Virus record (IMG/VR): IMGVR_UViG_3300042305_001773
Location: 141,045 to 205,044 of that record
Direction: 5' to 3' (one strand)
DNA: 64,000 nucleotides
Source: a virus
Below, in pieces: positions 14,707 to 22,608 of this stretch (positions are counted from its first letter, which is position 1; every line of letters begins with the position of its first letter). The notes beneath the pieces are model-generated. The model searched no databases and had not been told where the DNA came from. It was given only the letters and a program-made list of their open reading frames with translations. The translations under genes and the position numbers were made by a program.

Positions 14707-17340
14707 TTATCCAATGTCCCGGGCAAGGTCAGCTGCAGGTAACAAATATTGATCGCACCAACTGCTGTCAACAAGAATACCCGGCAGGTTGCGCACCGCT
14801 TCCTCTCCGCCGAAAACTCCGCGACGCGTCAATAGTTTAACAAGCCAGAGCCAGTTTGGGGCTAGTGCTTTTCTATCGTAAAAGTAGCGATTGACCGCAC
14901 GCTGGTTCAACCACCAATGCGTTTTTTTACGCACAATGTAGTTATTGGGCTGGCCGACCTTTCTTGCCCGCGGCAATACAGCTAACGCGCCGGTTTGAAC
15001 AGCGGTTGTTAACTCTGCAAAAAACGACAAATCAGCTTCGTTTTGCGTGATTAAATGTTTGCAGGCGTAGTCGAGCTGGAATGCGCTGCCATACGTTTCT
15101 TGCAGCCAGTCGTGCAGGTCGGTAAGCACGGCTAATGCGGTCACCGGATTTGTCAGGCTAATGCGCATACGTTGACGCATCGCACGCTGAATATAGCCGG
15201 GCAAAATATACGCCAGCGGCGCAAAATCAGTTTTAAGCGGCGCCGCACCGCAAATAATCTGCCAGCCATACATTGGCGCAATTGCCGCAGCCGTATGCGC
15301 CAGATGTACAAGCACGGGCCGGTTATGGCAGCGCGGTATCGTCAGACTCAGGCTGGTCGCGTCGAATACGCTAGCAACAGTTGTCGGCCACGCTAACTCC
15401 GCTGTGCGAGAGTACACTGCAGCGCTTGCGGACGCCCGGTGCAAAATATCAATACGCTGATGCGGGCAGCCAAGGACAGTCGCGATTTGTTGCGCGACGG
15501 CAAAGCTGTCGCCTGTAAAACCAGTGGCTACAGGATCGCGCCGCAAGATCGGGTCTACAAGATCCGCGATAATGGTTGCCGCAACAGTCCAGACAAATGC
15601 GTTCTCTTGGCTAGGCGTTAAGAACTGGCGGATGGCCGGCGGGGCAACTGCCACCGGTTCAGGGAATATGGCATGTTTGTTTTTTTCGCTTGGCTGGTTT
15701 GGCGCTGATGGCGCGCCGTCAGCGGCTAGCTCGTAGTTTGCAAAACGAAATACGCTTGCGCGGTCATCCCAACCCAACCTGTTGGAGACGCACACCAGTT
15801 CTGGTTTACTCAAACCGATGGCGAGCAAATGGCTTCTGCTGTTCCACCGACTGTCGTACAGCATCACTTTTTTGTGTGACGCCACTACGCCAGCTGCATA
15901 CGCCAGCAGCCCAGCCCGTTCGATTTTAAACGCGTTGTCGGCAAAATTGATTTCTTCGCCGTTGAGATAGATTGTACCGGCGTATGTTTTTTCGCCGTCG
16001 TCGGCTTGCGTGATCTTACTGATAACAATGTTCGCGTCGCAGATGTGGTGATTTGTAACGCTCCACCAGCCGTCAGCCTTTGGAATAACGGTATGTCGCC
16101 ACGGCTGGGGCGCGGTTGGGGTAATGTGCTTGGACGTCTTGACGTGTGTTAACACTCGATCTGAAAAGCCGGGAGAAAAGTTACTACCAATTTTGTTTAA
16201 GAACGGCACTAACTTGTCTGGCGGTATTGTGAGCCGCGTCGCAAACGAGTGCGCCGCGATTTCATTCATCTGGCCAAGCGCGTTGCTCAGCCGGCTTTGC
16301 CACGTCTCGGCATTTCTACGAATTGAGACTAGCCGCGTCATTGCGTCTGTAGCCAGCCTGTTTTTTACGCGCTGGTTTTGCGCGACGATAGCGACGTAGC
16401 CACGGGCGTTGGCTGTACGGCTGATTAGTTCCGGCGACACTAAATGACTCTGAAAGATTCGCGGGACTGGCGCAAATGAACACCAGCTACCGCCCCAGCT
16501 ATTTGCCTCGACACCTGTATAACTCGCCATGACAGGCAGCAACGACTGCCCGCGGCGCAACATTTCACACTGCATACTCAGCGCCCACATCGGATCGTCT
16601 ACGACGAATTGCGTGCTCTTTAGCGGTTCGGCGGCGGGAAGAAGTGCCGTACGCAATAAGAAGTAACCGGCTTCTGGGCGACTGCGCTTGTACTGGTTTA
16701 GCGAGATAAAGTTTTGCTTGGCCATAAACTGCTCGTCGTACTGCACGACCAGAAAGCCGGTTATACGCCCGGGTAGGTCATAATACGGGAACACAAGGCT
16801 GGCGCCGTTTTCGCGCACGGGGCTAATAAGCGGCCGGCGCACAAAGCGTTGGAGTGTGTCTATCTGTTCTTTGTACGCCACACCGACAAGTCCGGCAGCG
16901 TCTATTTCTGGATATACACCAAGCTCGCGCAAGCGGCAGGCAATAACGTCGTCGTGGTGTCCCCAAATTTGCGCTTCGGCGTCAAACCAGAACTGCTCAA
17001 ATTTTTCAAAGCGTTCAATTGCCCGGGCGTACTCGACGACCGCATTATCTTTTTCGGCCGGGTTTATAGCGTTTAACTCGATAAAACGGGCGATCGCTAC
17101 ATCCGGGCTTGTATTCCATAATGCCGCGCCAAACGTTATGATATCTCCATGGGCCGAGCACGAATTACAGTGCAGCCAAATACCGTTAGTGCTTGCGTCG
17201 TCGAACAGGTGTAGCGTATTTTTTTGACATAGCGGACAACTGACGACAGCCGGGAAAACCAACTGGTCCGGCGCAATGCCCAACGCCGACAGGGCAATCG
17301 CGTGGTGTTGGCGGCCAATTAAACAGGTAGGAAATCCCAT
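14707..17340 (-). CDS. Zinc-ribbon primase-like protein with degenerate ATPase domain, 877 aa
   Basis: The N-terminus has a CHC2-like zinc ribbon (Cys35, Cys38, Cys58, Cys61, His64; SCPLCQ and LHCNSCSAHGDI), typical of primase template-binding domains. The segment TQFVVDDPMWALSMQ (about residue 245) resembles a toprim acidic motif, with DD in place of the usual EG. Around residues 590-720 is a RecA/AAA-like region, but the expected P-loop reads GFTGDSFAVA, without GK[S/T]. The protein probably primes or assists replication while the helicase activity is absent or supplied elsewhere. Its ATG shares CATG with the divergent gene at 17339. Confidence 0.6.
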   Translation of the reverse strand: MGFPTCLIGRQHHAIALSALGIAPDQLVFPAVVSCPLCQKNTLHLFDDASTNGIWLHCNSCSAHGDIITFGAALWNTSPDVAIARFIELNAINPAEKDNAVVEYARAIERFEKFEQFWFDAEAQIWGHHDDVIACRLRELGVYPEIDAAGLVGVAYKEQIDTLQRFVRRPLISPVRENGASLVFPYYDLPGRITGFLVVQYDEQFMAKQNFISLNQYKRSRPEAGYFLLRTALLPAAEPLKSTQFVVDDPMWALSMQCEMLRRGQSLLPVMASYTGVEANSWGGSWCSFAPVPRIFQSHLVSPELISRTANARGYVAIVAQNQRVKNRLATDAMTRLVSIRRNAETWQSRLSNALGQMNEIAAHSFATRLTIPPDKLVPFLNKIGSNFSPGFSDRVLTHVKTSKHITPTAPQPWRHTVIPKADGWWSVTNHHICDANIVISKITQADDGEKTYAGTIYLNGEEINFADNAFKIERAGLLAYAAGVVASHKKVMLYDSRWNSRSHLLAIGLSKPELVCVSNRLGWDDRASVFRFANYELAADGAPSAPNQPSEKNKHAIFPEPVAVAPPAIRQFLTPSQENAFVWTVAATIIADLVDPILRRDPVATGFTGDSFAVAQQIATVLGCPHQRIDILHRASASAAVYSRTAELAWPTTVASVFDATSLSLTIPRCHNRPVLVHLAHTAAAIAPMYGWQIICGAAPLKTDFAPLAYILPGYIQRAMRQRMRISLTNPVTALAVLTDLHDWLQETYGSAFQLDYACKHLITQNEADLSFFAELTTAVQTGALAVLPRARKVGQPNNYIVRKKTHWWLNQRAVNRYFYDRKALAPNWLWLVKLLTRRGVFGGEEAVRNLPGILVDSSWCDQYLLPAADLARDIG

Positions 17341-18520
17341 GACAAATATCCCGCTCGATCAAGCGCACGACGTCAGTGGCCGCGAAACCCACAGGCTGAC
17401 TACCCTGTATCCGCAACCTGACTTTGTAAAAAATGCCGCGCACGAAAAACTAAGCAGTGCCGCGGATTTACCACGCCATCTATACGCTGATCAGCGCCAT
17501 AAACTTTATCCGTGCCATACTGCCCCTGCAACATGGATGTCGGCGCTTTTCTTTGCTGACAAGCAAGCGCAGTTCGACGCCAAGGAGGCAGCGGCTATTC
17601 AATCTAAGATACACCAAGCCGCCGAGTATTTTGGTATTCGCGGGGCTGTGGCGGAACTAGAAGAGAAGATTGCGGCCAGCTCGGCGCAGGATATTAACAG
17701 TTTGCCGGACTCGGAGTTCGCCATCGTGTGGGTCAGCGAGGTGGGCGGTAAAGAGCGCCACTGGCCGCTGCGGAACGCCGAGGAAGTCAAGTTCGCTGCG
17801 GCGCATTTTAAGACATTCCGCGACAACTTTGTGTTCGACGACCGGCACGTGATCGCCACCAAGATCCTCGAAAAGGCCGCGCAATACGGCGCCGACGTTT
17901 CGGGCGCTGAGGGCTCGCTAGAGCTGGCGGCTGGTCTGGGTGCGTGCGCCGCCAAGGTCGCGAGCGACATGATCAAAGACCGCGTAGGGCTCACCCGCCG
18001 GCAGCATTCGCAGCTGGCAGGCGAGTTGTCCAAGTTAGCCGAGGTTATCGACCAGAACCCTGAAAGGGCTCGTACGGTCGAGATGCGGCTAAAGTTGGCG
18101 AGCGCGGTCGATAATTTCGATAGAAGCACCAACCTCTATCGCCTGTACGACGCCGGCGGCCTACCGCGGCCGGAAGAAGTCCTGTTTGCCATTACTGAAA
18201 AGGTGGCGCGCGACTTTTTAGATAGCAATGTCGAAACCACCACCGGCAACGTCTACGCCCTCACTGATTTAGAGAAACTAGCGGTTGAAGACGTACGCGA
18301 GTGGCTTGGCGACGACTTTGCAGACGCGGTAAGTGCCGGCGGCGTATACATGGACCGCGACAAGCTGGCGGCGATTGTGCCCACGCTTGACCGTGGCATG
18401 GCTACCATGCTGGACCGGCTCATGCAGGACAAGTCTGCTGCGCCGGTTGTGAAGTCAGCGTCGGCGGCCAGTAACCTTCTTTCGCTTGCTCGCCTGCACG
18501 AGCTTGCGGCTGGCGGTTGA
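17339..18520 (+). CDS. Hypothetical phage protein, 393 aa
   Basis: The plus-strand gene starts MTNIPLDQAHDVSGRET with AGGTAGGA six bases upstream; that site lies within the first codons of the divergent primase-like gene. The protein is mainly helical with an early block CHTAPATWMSALFFADKQ, then an Ala-rich middle and a C-terminal helical segment (NLLSLARLHELAAGG). The organisation recalls phage proteins of about 400 aa seen near structural genes, but I cannot assign a role. Its 3' end overlaps the convergent gene by 66 bases. Confidence 0.6.
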   Translation: MTNIPLDQAHDVSGRETHRLTTLYPQPDFVKNAAHEKLSSAADLPRHLYADQRHKLYPCHTAPATWMSALFFADKQAQFDAKEAAAIQSKIHQAAEYFGIRGAVAELEEKIAASSAQDINSLPDSEFAIVWVSEVGGKERHWPLRNAEEVKFAAAHFKTFRDNFVFDDRHVIATKILEKAAQYGADVSGAEGSLELAAGLGACAAKVASDMIKDRVGLTRRQHSQLAGELSKLAEVIDQNPERARTVEMRLKLASAVDNFDRSTNLYRLYDAGGLPRPEEVLFAITEKVARDFLDSNVETTTGNVYALTDLEKLAVEDVREWLGDDFADAVSAGGVYMDRDKLAAIVPTLDRGMATMLDRLMQDKSAAPVVKSASAASNLLSLARLHELAAGG

Positions 18521-18985
18521 CGCTTTCTTTTTTGGCTTACGCTTTTTGACAGGCGGATTAAACAACGTCCGTATGCGACTGAGCACGGCGGTGTCGGCGG
18601 TGCGTTTGTAATTCACCACGTCCCACGCTTGATCAACGTGATACGTAAGCGCGCCTTCTAGGCGGCCAACACGACGCTGGTGTTCTAAGTCGTGAAGCAA
18701 GCTATACGCCGGATTGTACCACTTCCACGCGGCGTTCTTTACCTCATCAGCCGCCGAAATTTCAAATACCTCATGCGTGCGCTTGTCGATAATCATCTGC
18801 GCGCTGGCGGTAACTTTCGCGGGTGTTCCCGGTCGACGCTGTTGATCGTAAACCGCGTCAATAATGATTGCGTTCTTGCCGTAGCAGTTCCACAAAAATT
18901 GCGTAACTTCTTGAATGCGATAATTGCATGCCCGGAAAAACTCGGCTATCCGCGCTACACCCGCGTGGTCTATTTGAATGCTCAC
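18455..18985 (-). CDS. Hypothetical protein with basic C-terminal tail, 176 aa
   Basis: Starts with GTG in a GTGA overlap with the upstream stop (18982). The body (IQEVTQFLWNCYGKNAIII, then EVKNAAWKWYNPAYSLLHD) looks globular. The last 40 residues are almost all Lys/Arg/Ser/Ala (PVKKRKPKKKASTASRKL), a likely nucleic-acid-binding tail. The tail is encoded within the region that overlaps the opposite-strand gene. No family is recognised. Confidence 0.6.
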   Translation of the reverse strand: MSIQIDHAGVARIAEFFRACNYRIQEVTQFLWNCYGKNAIIIDAVYDQQRRPGTPAKVTASAQMIIDKRTHEVFEISAADEVKNAAWKWYNPAYSLLHDLEHQRRVGRLEGALTYHVDQAWDVVNYKRTADTAVLSRIRTLFNPPVKKRKPKKKASTASRKLVQASKRKKVTGRRR

Positions 18986-19230
18986 TGGAAAACTAACTCC
19001 TTTAGCTTTGTAAGTAACCTACGCACACTCCAGCGCGGAGTTGCGGTAACCGGCTGCGTACTCACAGTGCCGGGCTCAACGTTCTGAGAAGATAAGCCGC
19101 CCGTTTGTTCGTCTAACTCGCTGCGGCAGTATTCGAGATAGAGTTGCCAGTTGTCGTAGGCATCTCTGTCTTCGGCTCGTTCGTATGGGATGTAGGGGGG
19201 TTCGTCAGGGACTCTGTCGTTCCAGCCCAT
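18982..19230 (-). CDS. Small protein with DEPPYIPYE motif, 82 aa
   Basis: The N-terminus MGWNDRVPDEPPYIPYERAE, then YDNWQLYLEY, resembles small acidic/aromatic proteins I recall from planctomycetes. The ATG (19230) has AAGGA eight bases upstream. The first half overlaps, in another frame, the C-terminal extension of csrA (19113-19230). Both frames appear coding, but this one has the better conserved look, so the csrA tail is probably secondary. Confidence 0.6.
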   Translation of the reverse strand: MGWNDRVPDEPPYIPYERAEDRDAYDNWQLYLEYCRSELDEQTGGLSSQNVEPGTVSTQPVTATPRWSVRRLLTKLKELVFQ

Positions 19231-19403
19231 TGTTTGGTGTCCTTCTTTTTGCTCCCGTCAATTAATTCGCCACGCACGATTGATGTCGTTTGCGGCGCCG
19301 TTAGTCCAATCTTGACGCGATCGCCTGTGATTCCCAAAACCTTCACGACGATCCCATCGCCAATTACGACTTCCTGTTCTTTCTTCCTTGAGAGTACAAG
19401 CAT
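19113..19403 (-). CDS. csrA: CsrA, carbon storage regulator, with C-terminal extension
   Basis: Residues 1-51 match CsrA: MLVLSRKKEQEVVIGDGIVV, then LGITGDRVKIGLTAP and IVRGEL, which includes the RNA-contacting Leu4 and the Arg of the VHR/IVR motif. CsrA binds GGA motifs in mRNA leaders to alter translation. Typical CsrA has 60-70 residues; this one has 96. The extra 45 are Thr/Ser/Asn-rich and lie over the next gene in another frame. The start has GGTGA close by. A phage CsrA could redirect host or viral mRNA translation. Confidence 0.85.
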   Translation of the reverse strand: MLVLSRKKEQEVVIGDGIVVKVLGITGDRVKIGLTAPQTTSIVRGELIDGSKKKDTKQWAGTTESLTNPPTSHTNEPKTEMPTTTGNSISNTAAAS

Positions 19404-19413
19404 TGTGTCACCA

Positions 19414-20085
19414 TCATGATGTGGCTGAACCTTGTAACATTTTTACGACATACTCCGTGTTGCCGTTTTTAAGGTCCAGTGCGGCCATTTGTTTAATAAG
19501 TAAACCCGTTTTCAATCGAATCGACTGGTTAATGTCTTCTGTCTTTCCCGCTTCAAAATCGTAGACCGCATTAAACATCGTTGGGTCATCTGAGAAATCT
19601 GTGATGTTGGGGCTGACCCGCGCGGCCCGCAACGCGATACGAAGAATGTCAGGGGCGTTGATGATCCCCTCGCTGTCTAAAACGGCGCCGATGTAGCCGC
19701 GCACTTCGTCTGTGAACGGTTCTTTGTCGTCGTCTTCCGGCGGGCTGATCAGCAACGCCTCTGTAATACCCCACGCAACTTCTTCAGCGTCTGCGGGGTC
19801 CCACATATCTGGGCGGTATGTGTCACCACCCAGCACGTTGCAGAACGTTACGAAGTCCGGCAGGCTCTTAAAAAACTTGTCGGTCGTGAGGATCTGGATC
19901 GCGACTAACAGCTTGTCGAGCGCTAGCTGCGGTAGTTCGACGTCGAACTCCTCTTCGATTTCGAGGGTGATCGTCGCCGGGTCCCAGTCCAGCGCTTCGA
20001 TGCCGAACTTATCCAGAAACAGGGTCAGTAGAACGCTCGCAAACGTCTCCCTGCTTTTCCAAGCTTCCTGCGCTATTGTCGCCAT
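19414..20085 (-). CDS. Conserved phage protein, acidic, 223 aa
   Basis: An acidic protein with blocks FGIEALDWDPATITLEIEEE, then LPQLALDKLLVAIQILTT, YRPDMWDPADAEEVAWGITE and GYIGAVLDSEGI. I recall the same order of blocks in conserved hypothetical proteins of planctomycete phage-like regions, probably structural or assembly related, but no name is established. The ATG at 20085 lies inside the end of the upstream gene (77-base overlap), and the stop is 10 bases from csrA. Confidence 0.6.
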   Translation of the reverse strand: MATIAQEAWKSRETFASVLLTLFLDKFGIEALDWDPATITLEIEEEFDVELPQLALDKLLVAIQILTTDKFFKSLPDFVTFCNVLGGDTYRPDMWDPADAEEVAWGITEALLISPPEDDDKEPFTDEVRGYIGAVLDSEGIINAPDILRIALRAARVSPNITDFSDDPTMFNAVYDFEAGKTEDINQSIRLKTGLLIKQMAALDLKNGNTEYVVKMLQGSATS

Positions 20086-20530
20086 TAAGACCGTTCCTGC
20101 TCTTGATGATCTGCACGCCCCGGCGGTACAGCTCTTCTAGATTATACGCAATCGTCTCCAGTGGTGGCCTAGGCAGCTGCGCTACGCTATCGCCAGACTC
20201 CAGCGAAATCCAGCCCGTTGCGCCGGACCACGTGGCGTACCGGCCGTCTGCGAACGCCAGCTGGTCGCCGCACGGACTGCCAGTCAGGCCCAGCTCGGTT
20301 CTGGTGGCGCGCAGCCGCTCTCCGATCAACAGCCGCTGTTCGCTGGATAGGAACTGGAGGTTTTCTAGCATGTCGGCGAGCAGCAGATAGAACACCGCCT
20401 CTTTGTCCACATAGTCGCCGCCGGCGGCAAATCCGCGCTGTAAAACCGCGGTGAATACGCTGCGAATTTGCAACTTGCTAAGTTTTATGACGCGCATTAC
20501 CATATCAAGCGTCAGGTCTGTTTCTTCCAT
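20009..20530 (-). CDS. Hypothetical protein, 173 aa
   Basis: The start is taken at ATG 20530 (MEETDLTLDMVMRVIKLSK); the reading could be extended upstream, but that would run through the opposite-strand gene at 20541. The protein has a helical N-terminal half, then a segment with WSGATGWISLESGDSV, and a low-complexity end. The ATG lies ten bases from the divergent plus-strand start, whose GGAGG directly abuts it. No family is recognised. Confidence 0.55.
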   Translation of the reverse strand: MEETDLTLDMVMRVIKLSKLQIRSVFTAVLQRGFAAGGDYVDKEAVFYLLLADMLENLQFLSSEQRLLIGERLRATRTELGLTGSPCGDQLAFADGRYATWSGATGWISLESGDSVAQLPRPPLETIAYNLEELYRRGVQIIKSRNGLNGDNSAGSLEKQGDVCERSTDPVSG

Positions 20531-20540
20531 GGAGGTATTT

Positions 20541-20819
20541 ATGTCCGTTTCCATCATTGACGGCCTTTCTAATGTCACGCAGGGTCGCGCCGAGATTATC
20601 GTCAGCGGCGATGGTATCGAGGAGCTGCTGTCGGCTGCAACTGCGAATGTTGTGCTGCAGAAAGCAGCGGAAGCCGGACTGCACCGGCCGGGCGTGTCCA
20701 GCGCGAGCGGGCCGTACCCGGTTGACGCCGAGGGCAAGACCGACGATGACTTGCTCATGGGCAAGCGCGGGCCGGTCGCGGGCTACCGCCGAGATTTTGT
20801 TATCTTGGCGTCGCTCTGA
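20541..20819 (+). CDS. Small hypothetical plus-strand protein, 92 aa
   Basis: Starts MSVSIIDGLSNVTQGRAEII with an excellent GGAGG five bases before the ATG. The protein is mixed alpha/beta with VSGDGIEELLSAATANVVLQ and a flexible middle. No family is recognised. It is flanked by opposite-strand genes on both sides: a start ten bases away on the left and abutting stops at 20819/20820. It is one of three isolated plus-strand genes. Confidence 0.6.
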   Translation: MSVSIIDGLSNVTQGRAEIIVSGDGIEELLSAATANVVLQKAAEAGLHRPGVSSASGPYPVDAEGKTDDDLLMGKRGPVAGYRRDFVILASL

Positions 20820-21149
20820 TCAGACGTCGTCCGGGCGGTCAATGACGAGCATGTCTGTAGGCATACCGTTGTCAAACGTGATGACGGCAAAGCATACAGG
20901 CGTCCTGCAATCTATATCGAGCTTCTTAGCGCGGGCATAGCCGGCGCGGAAGCTCGTTTTCTTTGCAGCGGTCATCGCGTCTGTTTTTGTTTTGAACAGC
21001 CCGATCGGCACGTCGTCCATTGTGTGTCGCCACACGACGAGGTAGCCGGTAAGGCCGGGCACAACTTCTGTGCCTTTTGGTTTGCGCAGTAGTTTATTCT
21101 CACCCGAGGCGCGCGGAGCGCGCCTCTTCTTTTGCATTTTTACTTTCAT
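20820..21149 (-). CDS. Basic hypothetical protein, 109 aa
   Basis: A Lys/Arg-rich N-terminus (MKVKMQKKRRAPRAS) precedes a compact domain (PGLTGYLVVWRHTMDDVPIG, then TPVCFAVITFDNGMP). The ATG (21149) forms an ATGA overlap with the upstream gene and is preceded by GGAG. No family is recognised. Confidence 0.6.
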   Translation of the reverse strand: MKVKMQKKRRAPRASGENKLLRKPKGTEVVPGLTGYLVVWRHTMDDVPIGLFKTKTDAMTAAKKTSFRAGYARAKKLDIDCRTPVCFAVITFDNGMPTDMLVIDRPDDV

Positions 21150-21619
21150 TCTTCTACTCCAAACTTGTCGATATGCGCCAGTCTGGCGCAGTAGAACTCC
21201 GCTACAAGCCCGGCTACGTTGCCGAACCGTTTGACCATGTCGGGAATCACCTGATCATTAAACACGCGCAGAATGACTTTTCGAAATTTGGCGATTGCTT
21301 CTTTTGTGTAACCTTCTGCGCGAGCTTTTTCAGCGGCTTTACGAATATCCTCGTTGCCGTCGAGTTGAAGCTGGAGATACGCCGGATTTACAAACTCGAT
21401 AATGTGCCCGTAGACCTGCCGGACCGCGTAGGAGCACGGCACGTCAAAAACACCGCGCCCGGGCCAGCGCTCGCCGTTAACCTCGTCGTCTGACAGGTAC
21501 CGCAGCTTTCCCAGCGTCCAACCGAATGCCGCTGCGTCATCATTCGGTGCAGCCATGACAAAGGCTGGTTTTGGCGCTGGTGGTTGCTTGTCTAGTTTTG
21601 CTTTGCTTTTACGCGCCAT
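21146..21619 (-). CDS. Hypothetical protein, 157 aa
   Basis: Starts MARKSKAKLDKQPPAPKPAF (basic, Pro-rich) followed by a globular region (FGWTLGKLRYLSDDEVNG) and helices (VNPAYLQLQLDGNEDIRKAA). No family is recognised. It is the first gene after the structured element at 21655-21729, without a convincing ribosome-binding site, so its translation could depend on that leader. It ends in an ATGA overlap. Confidence 0.6.
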   Translation of the reverse strand: MARKSKAKLDKQPPAPKPAFVMAAPNDDAAAFGWTLGKLRYLSDDEVNGERWPGRGVFDVPCSYAVRQVYGHIIEFVNPAYLQLQLDGNEDIRKAAEKARAEGYTKEAIAKFRKVILRVFNDQVIPDMVKRFGNVAGLVAEFYCARLAHIDKFGVEE

Positions 21620-21654
21620 AATTCACAATAGCTAAGGAAAATTGGGACAGTTTT

Positions 21655-21729
21655 GTTCTGACCGTGTAGCCGGGAGTCACATCAGCCGTCATAAGACGAA
21701 TAGATGTGTCCCGACTACACAGTCAGAAC
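21655..21729 (-). ncRNA. Long structured RNA element in an intergenic gap
   Basis: Arms 21655-21675 and 21709-21729 pair over 21 positions. The two non-Watson-Crick positions are C-A in plus RNA but G-U in minus RNA, so the helix is continuous only in the minus transcript. Inside lie CACATC/GATGTG (21678-21683 with 21703-21708) and a CGTC-ATAA-GACG hairpin (21687-21698), giving one extended rod of about 75 nt. The sequence GGGACA (21644-21649) could compete by pairing with TGTCCC (21707-21712). No U-tract follows. It may be a leader switch, a processing site or a small RNA. Confidence 0.65.
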
Positions 21730-21739
21730 ACGCCGAAGA

Positions 21740-22114
21740 TCAGTCTCCGGCGGTGCAAGCAAGGTACGCATGGTAGCGCGCTAGTTCCTCAATGTTAGGA
21801 TCAATCTCTCTAAAGACTGGCTCATCATCCATAGTGGCCAGATCACCGCGAAAAAGTGCCGTCGTGTACTCGTGATACAGCCGAGCCATATCACCACGCA
21901 GGTTCTTCTTGGTGAATTTAAGCACGCGCTCCTTCAGAAAGGCGGCGCGTTCCCAGAAGTTCGGCATCAGGTCGAGCTGATCCCGGAACTTCTCTGCAGT
22001 CTTCTCGAAAAGCTTATGCGCCCTATCAGGAACAATCTGAAATTGGGGCACGGCCTTTTTGCATCGAGAGGTGACTGCAAGGCGGATTTGCTCCGCCGGG
22101 GGCGAAAGAAGCAT
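21740..22114 (-). CDS. Hypothetical helical protein, 124 aa
   Basis: MLLSPPAEQIRLAVTSRCKK, then DRAHKLFEKTAEKFRDQLDL and AAFLKERVLKFTKKN: helical with mixed charge, ending IEELARYHAYLACTAGD. No family is recognised. ACGGAG precedes the ATG at 22114. It lies between two hairpin-rich gaps. Confidence 0.6.
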   Translation of the reverse strand: MLLSPPAEQIRLAVTSRCKKAVPQFQIVPDRAHKLFEKTAEKFRDQLDLMPNFWERAAFLKERVLKFTKKNLRGDMARLYHEYTTALFRGDLATMDDEPVFREIDPNIEELARYHAYLACTAGD

Positions 22115-22298
22115 GCGTTAACTCCGTTGTAACGCGGTAGAGAAGAGCTGCTGATACGACACAGCAGCGACAATAAATATGCCGCGTTTTTGCCGGAAAT
22201 TTAGCGGGCGTCCGCGATTCGCGAATTGCGAAAATGCCTGTGATTACAGGACTTACGGCAAATATTCCAGATTCCAGAACACGCGTGACCGGTGCCGG
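22115..22298. promoter_or_regulatory. Longest gene-free gap, rich in inverted repeats
   Basis: The 184-base gap contains a perfect 7-bp hairpin GCTGCTG/CAGCAGC (22147-22168), a palindrome ATTCGCGAAT, and CCTGT-GATT-ACAGG. No convincing promoter with two boxes or open frame is seen. It separates the fibre-end gene at 22299 from the upstream minus operon, so it is a plausible end of the late transcript or an operator region. Confidence 0.4.
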
Positions 22299-22601
22299 CT
22301 AGAACGTCAACTGGACGACTTGCCCGCCCGCGTTGACATATACGACTCGAACCTTTTTAGCGTCCAGCAGAGATTTGAGTTGCATCTTTTTTTCGCTGCT
22401 CATGCCGGCAAGGCATGATTTAATCTGCGCCATTGCGCTGCGGCGTTTTTCTTGCCGTTTGTGTGCGCAGGCGCCGCAGCCGTTATTGGTCGTGCGAAAC
22501 AATTCGCGCTTATTGTAAAAGCATGGAATCGACTCGGCGTACGACGGGTCGTTTAGTAAAGATATAATTGTGTTGTCTTCGAGCACGACCAGATCGCGCA
22601 T
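22299..22601 (-). CDS. Conserved hypothetical protein of the tail operon end, 100 aa
   Basis: The start is ATG 22601 (MRDLVVLEDNTIISLLNDPS) with GTGAGG seven bases upstream. The C-terminal half has CGACAHKRQEKRRSAMAQIK, then KSLLDAKKVRVVYVNAGGQ, i.e. a C-x-x-C, a basic helix and a strand pair. I recall this arrangement in small genes near phage tail operons. Function is unknown; it is the last gene of the distal-tail block. Confidence 0.6.
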   Translation of the reverse strand: MRDLVVLEDNTIISLLNDPSYAESIPCFYNKRELFRTTNNGCGACAHKRQEKRRSAMAQIKSCLAGMSSEKKMQLKSLLDAKKVRVVYVNAGGQVVQLTF

Positions 22602-22608
22602 GGCAACC

